Both the position numbers and the translations under genes were made by a program. The notes under the pieces were generated by a model that saw only the letters and a list, made by a program, of their open reading frames with translations, made no database searches and was not told the DNA's origin. From Mycobacterium sp. URHB0044 (GTDB lineage Bacteria; Actinomycetota; Actinomycetes; Mycobacteriales; Mycobacteriaceae), in the NCBI RefSeq assembly GCF_000620625.1, contig NZ_JIAW01000001.1:310001-374000 (forward strand): a DNA stretch of 64,000 nucleotides, given 5' to 3'. Of the stretch, positions 16,341-24,241 are shown in pieces (within the stretch, counting starts at the first letter, position 1; the number at the start of each line of letters is the position of its first letter).

Positions 16341-16816
16341 CGCGGCTGCAAGATGATCACGGGGATCTCCCGCTCGGTCCCACTTTGATACGAGTCGTAG
16401 TCGGCGTAGGCGTCCACCAGGCGTGGCCAGAGCCGCGCCCGTTCGCTTGCGTTGGCGACGACGGCTCGAACGGCCCGGTGGTCGGGGCCGATCTGGACGT
16501 AGACATCGGGATGTGCCAGCAGGTTTCGGTACCACTGCGGGTTCTCCGTCCGTCCTCCAGCTGACGCAACGACGATCACGTCGTTGCCGTCGGCGATGTA
16601 GATCAGCGGTGAGACGAAGGTCTTGCCAGACTTGCGGCCCTGGTGTTCGAGCAGCAGTGTCGGTGCCGGTTTGCGGAATCCGGCGCCGAGTCGCAAGTTG
16701 CCGCCGACTCGTCCGCCGGTGCGGCGATAGAACCAAGTGTTCGCCTTGCTGGCGTACCGGGTAACCGCCGTGGCTATCGCCGAATCCAGCAGGGCAGTCT
16801 TCTTGGAGGCGGCCAT
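16307..16816 (-). CDS. Ddn-like F420 nitroreductase/quinone reductase family protein
   Basis: A 169-residue split-beta-barrel protein of the deazaflavin-dependent nitroreductase (Ddn) group. The family block TLLLEHQGRKSGKTFVSPLIYI is near residues 52-75, and SAGGRTENPQWYRNLLAHPDV follows near residues 85-105. Such proteins reduce quinones or nitro compounds with F420H2. Its start lies 3 bp after the stop of a 30-codon ORF, so the two are probably co-translated. Its 3' end overlaps the convergent SDR gene by 34 bp. Confidence 0.88.
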   Translation of the reverse strand: MAASKKTALLDSAIATAVTRYASKANTWFYRRTGGRVGGNLRLGAGFRKPAPTLLLEHQGRKSGKTFVSPLIYIADGNDVIVVASAGGRTENPQWYRNLLAHPDVYVQIGPDHRAVRAVVANASERARLWPRLVDAYADYDSYQSGTEREIPVIILQPRYRFSSVARAR

Positions 16817-16819
16817 GTG

Positions 16820-16912
16820 TCACGCCTCCCGGAAGGCGAGGGCTTCGGGGACGAAGCGTTGGAAGATGCCGCCGCGGCCGGCGTCGGGGGAGATGCGCAG
16901 GGTGTCTGCCAT
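16820..16912 (-). CDS. 30-codon micro-ORF leading the Ddn-like gene
   Basis: This short ORF starts with ATG after AAGGAAGCGATC, a good ribosome site, and a TATATAAA box lies just upstream. It ends 3 bp before the Ddn-like start. The peptide begins MADTLRISPD, is rich in Gly and Arg in the middle and ends PEALAFREA. It has no transmembrane segment and I do not recognise it. It may be a true small protein, a leader peptide, or the 5' remnant of a lost gene whose promoter the Ddn-like gene now uses. Confidence 0.5.
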   Translation of the reverse strand: MADTLRISPDAGRGGIFQRFVPEALAFREA

Positions 16913-16926
16913 GATCGCTTCCTTTA

Positions 16927-16994
16927 TATACCGATTGGTTTACTACTGGAGCGACCGTAGCATCTGGCTTTCACGATGTACACCGACCGGTATA
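16927..16994. promoter_or_regulatory. Two dyad sites upstream of the Ddn unit
   Basis: TATACCGATTGGTTTA (16927-16942) and TACACCGACCGGTATA (16979-16994) share the core ACCGAYYGGT and lie 52 bp apart, about five turns. They sit between the divergent Ddn unit and the LysR gene. The core also occurs at 22757-22766 beside another TetR gene. Confidence 0.6.
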
Positions 16995-17078
16995 CCCGTC
17001 ATTTGCGCGGGCCCCAGGGGCTGTTGCCTTTGATGCAGATGCACTAATGATGATCCAGCATCCATTACCATCACTAAT

Positions 17079-17954
17079 GTGGAGTTGGACGGTCAGCAGC
17101 TAGCCGCGTTTGCAGCGGTGGTGGAGCTCGGCAGCTTCGATGCGGCCGCCGAGCGGCTGCACGTCACCCCGTCGGCGATCAGCCAGCGCATCAAGGCGCT
17201 CGAACAGCGCGCCGGGCAGGTGCTGGTGATCCGCGGGAAGCCGTGTACTGCAACGGCTGTCGGTGTGCCACTGCTTCGGCTGGCGGCACAGACCGCGCTG
17301 CTCGAGTCCGAGGCACTTGCCGAGATGGGTGGTGGTGCCGGGCAAGCCACGCGCATTGCCGTCGCCGTCAACGCGGATTCGATGGCCACCTGGTTCACCG
17401 CCGTACTCGGCTCGCTCGACGACATCCTGTTCGACATCCGGATCGAGGACCAGGACCACTCGGCGCGGCTACTGCGCGAGGGCGTCGCGATGGGCGCGGT
17501 GACCACTGAACGCGCACCTGTCGCCGGCTGCCGCGTGCTTCCGCTTGGCGTGATGCGCTACGTGCCCGTCGCGAGCGGGTCGTTCGTCGACCGCCATTTC
17601 CCCGACGGTTTCATCGCCTCGGCGGCGTCTTCAGCGCCATCGCTGGCGTGGAATCGCGACGATGCGCTGCAGGACCAGTTGGTGCGTAGGGCATTTCGGC
17701 GCGACATCGTTCGGCCCGTCCACTACGTGCCCACGGCGGAGGGTTTTGGGGCCGCCGTGCGGGCGGGTTTGGGTTGGGGCATGTACCCGGTGAGTTTGGC
17801 CGCCCCGCAGCTGGCCGACGGATCATTCGTGCGGATCTCCGAGGTGCATTTGGACGTGCCGCTGTTCTGGCAGTGCTGGAAACTCGACAGCACGGTGGTG
17901 ACCCGCATCACCGATGCGGTGCGGACGGCCGCGGCCGCGGAACTCTTTGGGTAG
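17079..17954 (+). CDS. LysR family regulator, ArgP/LysG-like
   Basis: A 291-residue LysR-type regulator. The winged HTH occupies residues 1-60 with LGSFDAAAERLHVTPSAISQRIKALEQR, which is typical of the ArgP/IciA/LysG branch; these sense basic amino acids and control lysine/arginine exporters. The start is a GTG. No lysE-type exporter lies next to it in this window: the divergent neighbour is the Ddn micro-operon and the downstream neighbour is a convergent DHFR-like gene. Its target here is therefore unknown. LysR-like T-N11-A spacing is present in the upstream dyads but is not specific. Confidence 0.86.
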   Translation: MELDGQQLAAFAAVVELGSFDAAAERLHVTPSAISQRIKALEQRAGQVLVIRGKPCTATAVGVPLLRLAAQTALLESEALAEMGGGAGQATRIAVAVNADSMATWFTAVLGSLDDILFDIRIEDQDHSARLLREGVAMGAVTTERAPVAGCRVLPLGVMRYVPVASGSFVDRHFPDGFIASAASSAPSLAWNRDDALQDQLVRRAFRRDIVRPVHYVPTAEGFGAAVRAGLGWGMYPVSLAAPQLADGSFVRISEVHLDVPLFWQCWKLDSTVVTRITDAVRTAAAAELFG

Positions 17955-17975
17955 TCGGTACTTTCGTACGCCCGA

Positions 17976-18542
17976 TCAGTCGTGTTTCGCCGCGTAGCGC
18001 AGCAGGACCGTGCCACACGAAAAGGTGCGGTTCTCCAACAGTCGCAGCGAGATCCATGAGGGCAGGGATGGGAAGAACGGGATGCCGCCGCCCACGGCGA
18101 TGGGCGCGACCACGATCCGGTATTCGTCCACCAGTCCGGCCTGCACGATCGGTGCGGCCAGCGTCGCACCGGCCACCTCCAGCCTGCCGTCCGTCTCGGC
18201 TTTCAACTTCGTCACCACCTCGACGGGGTCGCCGCGTTCCAGGCGGGAATTGAAGTCGACGGACTCCAGGGTGCGTGAGAACACGACCTTCGGCATGTCG
18301 CACCAGACGCGGGCGTAGTCGACGATTATGGGGGTGGCGTCCGGATCCTTGTCAGCGGTCGGCCAGTACGCGGACATCAGTTCGTAGAGCCGCCGACCGT
18401 AGAAGGACAGCGCGGTCTCCCGCTCGTAGTCGTTCCAGTACTGATGTAGTTCTTCGCTCGGCTCGGACCAGTCGATGCTGCCTCGCGCGTCGGCGATGTA
18501 CCCGTCCACCGACACGTTGAAGCCATAGATGAGTGTGCCCAT
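17976..18542 (-). CDS. Dihydrofolate reductase family (RibD C-terminal-like) protein
   Basis: A 188-residue protein with the DHFR/RibD_C fold. MGTLIYGFNVSVDGYIAD opens it, WSEPSEELHQYWNDYER and YGRRLYELM follow, KVVFSRTLES lies near residue 85, and the C-terminal PIAVGGGIPFF is the NADPH-binding GG turn. Such stand-alone proteins are NADPH reductases of unknown substrate. An in-frame ATG 22 codons further upstream exists, but the fold begins at MGTLIYGF, so the shorter start is chosen. It is convergent with the LysR gene. Confidence 0.83.
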   Translation of the reverse strand: MGTLIYGFNVSVDGYIADARGSIDWSEPSEELHQYWNDYERETALSFYGRRLYELMSAYWPTADKDPDATPIIVDYARVWCDMPKVVFSRTLESVDFNSRLERGDPVEVVTKLKAETDGRLEVAGATLAAPIVQAGLVDEYRIVVAPIAVGGGIPFFPSLPSWISLRLLENRTFSCGTVLLRYAAKHD

Positions 18543-18623
18543 GGAGATCAGACTGCCCCAGAGGGCAAAACTCATCGCGACGCAGTCCCCCTGGCAGTAC
18601 TCGATCAATGCAAACGCGTCGGC

Positions 18624-20633
18624 TCAGCCGTCGTAATCGACTGCGACCGCCGGCGTGGTGGGATGGGATTGACACGTCAGGACGAAGCCCGCCTCTAGCT
18701 CGGCTGCGTTGAGTGCAAAGTTCTGTTCCATCGATACCGCTCCGATTGTGACCTTGGCCTTGCACGTGCCACATGCGCCGCCCAGACAGGCGTACGGCGC
18801 GTCGATGTCGTTTTTGAGTGCCGATTCGAGCACGGTCTCACCCGCCGAGAGTTCGACGGTGTGATCCGCGCCGGACAGCGTGATGGTCACTTCGGCCTTG
18901 GGGTAGTCATCGGCGTGCGCGGATTGCTTGGTCCCGCCGAATAATTCGAGATGGATCCGCTCCGCCGGAACCCCGCCAGACGCGAGCCCGTCGCGCATCG
19001 TCGTGACGAGATCGGCTGGGCCGCACAGGTACCACCGGTCGATCGAGGTGGAGTCACCGGCGAGCAGCCGTTCAACCATCGCCAGGTCGATGCGGCCACG
19101 CAGCGAGGCAGGGTGGTGCGCCTCGGCCGAGCGGATGTGGAAGATGCGCAACCGGTCGGCGTATCGAGCTTCGAGCTCGTCGAGTTCGGTGGCGAACATG
19201 GTCGACTCTGCGGTGCGGTTGCCGTAGAAGAGGGTGAATCGGCTCTCGGTCTCGATCTCCATGGTGGTGCGCATGATCGACAGGATGGGCGTGATGCCGC
19301 TCCCGGCCGCCACCGCGACATAGTCGCGCCGAGCGAGCGGGTCAAGGGGTGCGCCGAAGCTACCCGTTGGCGTCATCAGCTCCAAGACGTCGCCGGCTCG
19401 CAGTGTTTCGACCGCGAAGGTCGAGAAGACGCCACCGTCGATGTGCCGCACGCCAATCGCCAGATCCCCCGATGTGGCCGACGTGCAAATCGAGTAGTTT
19501 CGTCGCACTTCCTTCCCGCCGATGCGGTGTTTGACCGTCAGGTGTTGGCCCGCTTGGAACTCGAACTCGCCGTTGAGGTGATCGGGGACGTCGAAGGTGA
19601 CCTTGACGCTGCCCGGAGTCAAGGCCTCGACGCTCTTGACGGGGATCGGGTAGGTACTGGCATGGCGCGCGGCGGAGCAACGCGGCATTCGAACTGGCAG
19701 CAGCGCAGCGAGTTTGCCGTTGAGACGTTTCCACTCGCGGTACTGCGGGGCGTCGAGTTGCTGCCCGAAGACGGTGCTGATCGCCGAATCACGTTCGAGG
19801 TAGGCCGCCTCGTTGCGTCGCCAGGCCGCGACGTAGCGGTAGAACGGGATGGACGGGTGTAGGTGGTGGACCAGGTGATAGTTCTGCGACAACAGCAGGG
19901 GAGTCAGGATCCACTCCGAGCCGACGCGGTTGCGCGTCGCGCGGTAGCGGTTCTCGCGTTGGGTGTCTTCCAGGTCGTGGTGGGGTAGCCAGTCGAACCA
20001 CCACGCCAGCACGAACATGGCGACCCGCTCGGGAATCAGGTAGATCAGCGCGAGCGTCCACAGATCTCCGGTGAACGCGGTCGCCACGATCACCGCCACC
20101 GAAAGGGTCATCAACGCTGTCGTCTCGACAAGCTCGCCACGAGGGCGCCGACGGACGTTGCGCACCAAGAGACCGATATAGGGCAGATCCATTGCCGGGA
20201 AGCGGATGGGCAGCTGCCACCAGGGCGCGGCGCTGACGAAGTGGTCGGGATCGGCGTCGCCATCGTTGGTGTTGCGGTGATGCTCGATGTGGATGAACGC
20301 GAACGACTTGAAGGAGATCAGCGGTGAGACGAAGAACATCGCCACGCGGCCGAAGGCAACGTTGACCCACCGATGTGAGCTGATCGAGTAATGCGACGCG
20401 TCGTGCAGGACCGTGAACAGGACGAAGATCGCTGCCGCGCTCGCGGCGATGGTGGCGATCGCGGGCAGCGCGTCGGTGAGGGCAGCCCACGTCGATGCGC
20501 CGAAGAGCGCAAGCGCGAATATGAAGATGGCGACGATCGGCCAGGACAACGTAGGAACCTGTTCGCCGGGATCAGGCAAGGCATGTGGTGAGGCAGCTGC
20601 CGGGGGTTGGGAGTGTTCAGTCGTCGTCGACAT
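18624..20633 (-). CDS. Fatty-acid desaturase fused to ferredoxin-type reductase
   Basis: A 669-residue fusion. The first part (about 1-325) is a membrane desaturase/hydroxylase with hydrophobic segments and three histidine clusters: HDASH at 77-81, HIEHH at 115-119 and HLVHH at 253-257, which bind a di-iron centre. The second part (about 330-669) is a reductase with RRNYSICTS for FAD, GSGITPILSIMRT for NAD(P)H and a plant-type [2Fe-2S] domain CLGGACGTC...C. Usually these are separate proteins, as in mycobacterial DesA3 with Rv3230c. The start at 20633 has GGAGGAC upstream. The acyl or isoprenoid substrate is unknown. It is divergent from a PucR regulator. Confidence 0.88.
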   Translation of the reverse strand: MSTTTEHSQPPAAASPHALPDPGEQVPTLSWPIVAIFIFALALFGASTWAALTDALPAIATIAASAAAIFVLFTVLHDASHYSISSHRWVNVAFGRVAMFFVSPLISFKSFAFIHIEHHRNTNDGDADPDHFVSAAPWWQLPIRFPAMDLPYIGLLVRNVRRRPRGELVETTALMTLSVAVIVATAFTGDLWTLALIYLIPERVAMFVLAWWFDWLPHHDLEDTQRENRYRATRNRVGSEWILTPLLLSQNYHLVHHLHPSIPFYRYVAAWRRNEAAYLERDSAISTVFGQQLDAPQYREWKRLNGKLAALLPVRMPRCSAARHASTYPIPVKSVEALTPGSVKVTFDVPDHLNGEFEFQAGQHLTVKHRIGGKEVRRNYSICTSATSGDLAIGVRHIDGGVFSTFAVETLRAGDVLELMTPTGSFGAPLDPLARRDYVAVAAGSGITPILSIMRTTMEIETESRFTLFYGNRTAESTMFATELDELEARYADRLRIFHIRSAEAHHPASLRGRIDLAMVERLLAGDSTSIDRWYLCGPADLVTTMRDGLASGGVPAERIHLELFGGTKQSAHADDYPKAEVTITLSGADHTVELSAGETVLESALKNDIDAPYACLGGACGTCKAKVTIGAVSMEQNFALNAAELEAGFVLTCQSHPTTPAVAVDYDG

Positions 20634-20849
20634 CGGAGTCCTCCACGCTTCGGGATGAGATGCCAACGTACGAAGGACCGGTGTCGGTCAACAAGGCCCT
20701 CGCAGCCCTCTTCCGTGTGCTGCCGGCACATCCAACTCGGTCGGCCTCCCGCCCCTGAGGCAAGAACTCCGCCACTACCGAGGCTGCCAGCACGTTGCGC
20801 AATGGTGAATGGTCAGGTCTACCGGTGTGGTCGTCGTTAGTGTGCAGAC

Positions 20850-22133
20850 ATGGACGCGCAAGAGCCGGCCCGCGGCGCGGACGTGGGAAGGGGTTTCGCT
20901 GCGTCTCTGCTGGCGAATGTGTCCAGCTTGGCCGAGGACATGCAGATGTACATCGTCGAGCGGATCCCGGAGGTCGGCGGAGATGCCGAGCTTCGCGGCC
21001 TGACCCTGGGGTCGTGTTCGTCGAATCTCGAGGCGGTACTTTCGATGTTCCGTCATGGGATTGACGTCGCGGCTGCCCAGGCGCCTGTGACTGCGCTCGA
21101 ACACGCGCGGGCAATGGCATCGCGAGGGCACAGCGTCGATGTGATGTTGCGGTTCTACCGGTTGGGTCATGAGTACTTCACCGAGAAGCTTTCCGACTGG
21201 CTCAGTGACAGGATCGACGACCCCGCTGCGGCGCTGAGAACCTTCGTCGATCTCGAGCGGTACGGGTTTCGATACATCGACCGCATCTCCAGTCTGGTGG
21301 CAGCCGAGTACGTCGCCGAGCTCGACCGACGCCAAAACCAGGCAAGAGCCGAGCGCGACGACGTCGTGCGGGCGCTGCTCGCCAGCGAACGCGTCGACCT
21401 CGCTCGGGCCGAACGAGTGCTCAGTCACCGGCTCACCGGTCGCCAGATCGGTTTTGTGTGCTGGGCCGCAGACCGTGGCGTCGACCTCGAGGGAGTCGCC
21501 AGGCAGGTTGGTCGGCATCTGGGGGTGAGTCATTCACTCGTCGTGGCGGAGGGGCCACTCGCAGTGTGGGGGTGGGCATCGATCACGGGGGACGTGCGGA
21601 CTTCACTCACGGACCTGGCGACGGAGTTTCCCGGTGAACGCAAGAACGTTCACATCGCGGTGGGCTCGCCGCATCCGGGGGCTGCCGGCTTTCGCACCTC
21701 CCACCTCGAGGCTCTGCGCGCGCGCCGGGTCATCGAACTGTCAGGGCGCACGGCGCCGTCCGTCACCGAGTTCAGCGATGTTGCGTTGGTGGATGCCATT
21801 TCACGCGACATGGATGCGGCGAGGGCCTTCGTTGCCGCTCAGCTCGGCGATCTCGCACGGGACGACGCGAAGGAGCGCAGCGAGCGCGCCACCCTTTTGG
21901 CTGTTCTCGACGCGCAAGGGAGTCTGACGACCGCGGCGCGCACCTTGGGAATTCACAAGAACACGGTCCTGCAAAGGGTGCATCGAGCCGAAGAGCGCAT
22001 GGGCCGGCCCACGACGAGCAAGGTCGCCGAACTGCACGCCGCCCTGCTCGTGTTGCGACGTCTTGGGGGCATCGGTGTTGCCGGAGTCATCGCCTCACTG
22101 AGCCGAGCGCTCGCTGGATTCACCAACTCTTGA
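20850..22133 (+). CDS. PucR/CdaR-type transcriptional regulator
   Basis: A 427-residue regulator with a C-terminal PucR helix-turn-helix: LLAVLDAQGSLTTAARTLGIHKNTVLQRVHRAEE at about residues 350-385. The first 330 residues form the sensor and GGDEF-like/CdaR region. It diverges from the desaturase-reductase fusion with a 216-bp gap, so that gene is its most likely target. Its 3' end overlaps the convergent TetR gene by 14 bp. A paralogue of similar length is encoded at 45112-46365. Confidence 0.87.
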   Translation: MDAQEPARGADVGRGFAASLLANVSSLAEDMQMYIVERIPEVGGDAELRGLTLGSCSSNLEAVLSMFRHGIDVAAAQAPVTALEHARAMASRGHSVDVMLRFYRLGHEYFTEKLSDWLSDRIDDPAAALRTFVDLERYGFRYIDRISSLVAAEYVAELDRRQNQARAERDDVVRALLASERVDLARAERVLSHRLTGRQIGFVCWAADRGVDLEGVARQVGRHLGVSHSLVVAEGPLAVWGWASITGDVRTSLTDLATEFPGERKNVHIAVGSPHPGAAGFRTSHLEALRARRVIELSGRTAPSVTEFSDVALVDAISRDMDAARAFVAAQLGDLARDDAKERSERATLLAVLDAQGSLTTAARTLGIHKNTVLQRVHRAEERMGRPTTSKVAELHAALLVLRRLGGIGVAGVIASLSRALAGFTNS

Positions 22134-22695
22134 CGTCGGCCGCGATCGTCTCGGCCAGCTTCGCTGCCGCGGTCGGGTTGACCCGCGCAGTGATCATGAC
22201 GCCGATTTGGGTGGCAGTCAGGATGTCGGCTTTGGCTTCGCGGTCGTGGACGCTTTCGGCCATCCCGCCCAACGCGTGGAAGATGGCCCCCCGCACGCGG
22301 TTACGGTACTCAACTACGACCTGGGCGGCCTCGGCGTCGAGCGCATTCAGCTCCGTTGAGGTGTTGGCCATCAGGCAGCCGTGGGTGAGGATGGACTGCG
22401 GCGGACCCGCAAGGTTGGCGGCTTGGGCCAAGAAGTAGCCGACGATCTCCTCGCGGCCGGCTCCGGCGGCCTCCATGGGCGCAAGCAGCGGCCAGATCAT
22501 TTCGTCCAGGTAGTTCCGAAGCGTGCGGTCGAACAGGCTTCGCTTGCTGCCGTAGGTCAGGTACAGGCTGGAACGGCTGAGTCCAGTCGCCGCCTCCAGG
22601 TCCGCCAAGGAGGTTGAGGCGTAGCCGCGCTGCCAAAACAGGTCGCGAGCGGCGCGTACCACGGTCACGTCGTCGAACTGCTTCACCCGGCCCAC
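22120..22695 (-). CDS. TetR family transcriptional regulator
   Basis: A 191-residue AcrR/TetR regulator. The HTH is at about residues 8-55 (WQRGYASTSLADLEAATGLSRSSLYLTYGSKRSLF), followed by an LmrA/YxaF-like C-terminal domain. The start is a GTG. It diverges from the NmrA-like gene at 22858; the gap carries a 13-bp perfect inverted repeat and the palindrome ACCGATCGGT. It most likely represses itself and the NmrA-like gene, and possibly the Ddn micro-operon, which has the same core in its promoter. Confidence 0.88.
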   Translation of the reverse strand: MGRVKQFDDVTVVRAARDLFWQRGYASTSLADLEAATGLSRSSLYLTYGSKRSLFDRTLRNYLDEMIWPLLAPMEAAGAGREEIVGYFLAQAANLAGPPQSILTHGCLMANTSTELNALDAEAAQVVVEYRNRVRGAIFHALGGMAESVHDREAKADILTATQIGVMITARVNPTAAAKLAETIAADVKSW

Positions 22696-22722
22696 AACGG
22701 CAATGCTACCGGGAAACTTGAC

Positions 22723-22773
22723 TTACTGAACCGATTGATCCAATATCGGTTTTGGGACCGATCGGTTCAGTAA
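22723..22773. promoter_or_regulatory. Operator region between TetR and NmrA-like genes
   Basis: The 13-bp arms TTACTGAACCGAT (22723-22735) and ATCGGTTCAGTAA (22761-22773) are perfect inverted copies. The right arm overlaps the 10-bp palindrome ACCGATCGGT (22757-22766). This is the only strong dyad in the divergent gap. Confidence 0.72.
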
Positions 22774-22857
22774 CTGCTTGCGAGCCAGCTGGCAGCTACT
22801 CAAAATGCATGCCGCGACCGAGGTCGTCGCGGCCACCAGCCTCTGGAGTTGACCGCG

Positions 22858-23952
22858 ATGTCTGTAGAGACCATGTCCACCATCTTCGTCATCGGCGGTA
22901 CCGGCGCTCAAGGCATGCCGATCGTGCGTGACCTCGTCGCCGACGGTAAGTACTCGGTTCGAGTCCTCACCCGTGACGCCACCTCGTCTCGGGCCAAGGC
23001 CCTGCTCGCGCTCGGAAACGTCTCCATCGTCGAAGGTTCGTTCGCGGATGACGACGTCCTGCGCGAGGGGTTCCGTGGATGCGACGGGGCCTTCGTCAAC
23101 ATCGACGGGTTCAACACCGGCGAGAAGACCGAAACCTATTGGGCCATCCGCAGCTACGAGATCGCTCTCGAGGAGGGCATCAAGTTCTTCGTCTACGGAA
23201 ACCTCGATTACGCGCTCAAGAAATCAGGCTATGACTCCACTTTCCGCACTGGCCACTACGACGGCAAGGGCCGCATGGCCGAATGGATCTTGTCGCAGAA
23301 CCAATCCAACGGGAACAGGATGGGTGCGGCGATCTTCACGTCGGGACCCTACATCGAAATGGCCATCTCGCCGCTGACGCCCATGACCCCAAGCGTCGAG
23401 GACGGTGTGGTCACGTGGCGAGTTCCCTTGGGCCAAGGGGCGGTTCCGCACGTGGCGTTGGACGATTGCGGCTTCTACGTTCGCTGGCTCTTCGACCATC
23501 CCCGCCTCGCCAATGGCATGAACCTCGAAACCGCGATCGCCGACATGACCTACACCGACGTCGCAGCGGCATTCGAAAAGGTGACGGGACGTCGCGCCCA
23601 GTACATCGACACGGATCTCGAGACCTATTGGGGTGGTTCACTCAACGGGGTGGCGGACCAGCCGGCAGGCTACAACGCCGACCCCAATGACAAGAGCACC
23701 ATGAGCTTCCGAGACAACTTCACCGGGTTCTGGAACATGTGGAAAGCGCGGTTCATCAGCCGCGACTATGCCCTGCTCGACGAGATCCACCCGAACAGGA
23801 TAAAGAGCGCCGAGGAGTGGTTCAGACGAGAAGACAAGCTGGGAAGAGAGCTCGGCAAGGGCAGCCTGTGGGAGCGGGTCCAACCGGAGAACTGGAGCCT
23901 GGACTCCTCAATCCTCAAGGGCAGTGCGGATTTGAGGACGGGCAAGCTCTAG
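22858..23952 (+). CDS. NmrA-like NAD(P)-binding protein (copy 1)
   Basis: A 364-residue NmrA/HSCARG-type protein. It is an SDR-related fold with IFVIGGTGAQGMPIVRDLV as the dinucleotide motif at about residues 8-26 but without a YxxxK catalytic pair at the usual place. Such proteins act as redox sensors or atypical reductases. CTGGAG lies 10 bp before the ATG at 22858. A TTG at 22849 is also in frame, but the second copy supports 22858. The protein is about 85 percent identical by eye to the 364-residue copy at 47981-49075. A TetR gene with operators is divergent. Confidence 0.83.
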   Translation: MSVETMSTIFVIGGTGAQGMPIVRDLVADGKYSVRVLTRDATSSRAKALLALGNVSIVEGSFADDDVLREGFRGCDGAFVNIDGFNTGEKTETYWAIRSYEIALEEGIKFFVYGNLDYALKKSGYDSTFRTGHYDGKGRMAEWILSQNQSNGNRMGAAIFTSGPYIEMAISPLTPMTPSVEDGVVTWRVPLGQGAVPHVALDDCGFYVRWLFDHPRLANGMNLETAIADMTYTDVAAAFEKVTGRRAQYIDTDLETYWGGSLNGVADQPAGYNADPNDKSTMSFRDNFTGFWNMWKARFISRDYALLDEIHPNRIKSAEEWFRREDKLGRELGKGSLWERVQPENWSLDSSILKGSADLRTGKL

Positions 23953-23965
23953 GCCGAGTTGCGTT

Positions 23966-24217
23966 CTAGTTGGCGGTCAGCTCGGGCGGCACCGGCAGCG
24001 ACATGAGTCGAAGCAGCTCAGCGACTTTGGCGTCCAGCTGGGCGCCGACTTCGGCGATGTGGGCGTCGCCGAACGGAGCCAATTTGCTCGACGGTTGATC
24101 CATGCTGAGGTGGACGCGGCCGGAGGCGTCTTCGTAGATCGCGATGCGCAGTGGGGCATCCAGCATGATGCCGGGATGGTGACGGAGCATGGTTTCCGCG
24201 ATCACGTTGTTGCCCAT
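23966..24217 (-). pseudogene. DUF302 protein lacking its N-terminal half
   Basis: The 83 codons match the last part of the complete DUF302 protein at 40692-41234 (GN-H/N-VIAE-S/T-M, APLRI/VLI, DQPSS/T). The resemblance starts two codons before the first usable Met, at YL, and a stop codon lies eight codons upstream of that Met, next to the end of the hydrolase gene. No ribosome site is visible. It is therefore probably a 5'-truncated remnant, although the DUF302 core is nearly complete and a short functional protein is not excluded. Confidence 0.55.
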
Positions 24218-24241
24218 CAAGTACGTGATGCCCGAGTCATG

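Noticed and set aside
17043..17078. CACTAATG repeats just upstream of the LysR start
   Set aside because: They are short and partly low-complexity (ATG/CAT steps) and show no clear dyad; not strong enough to call an operator.
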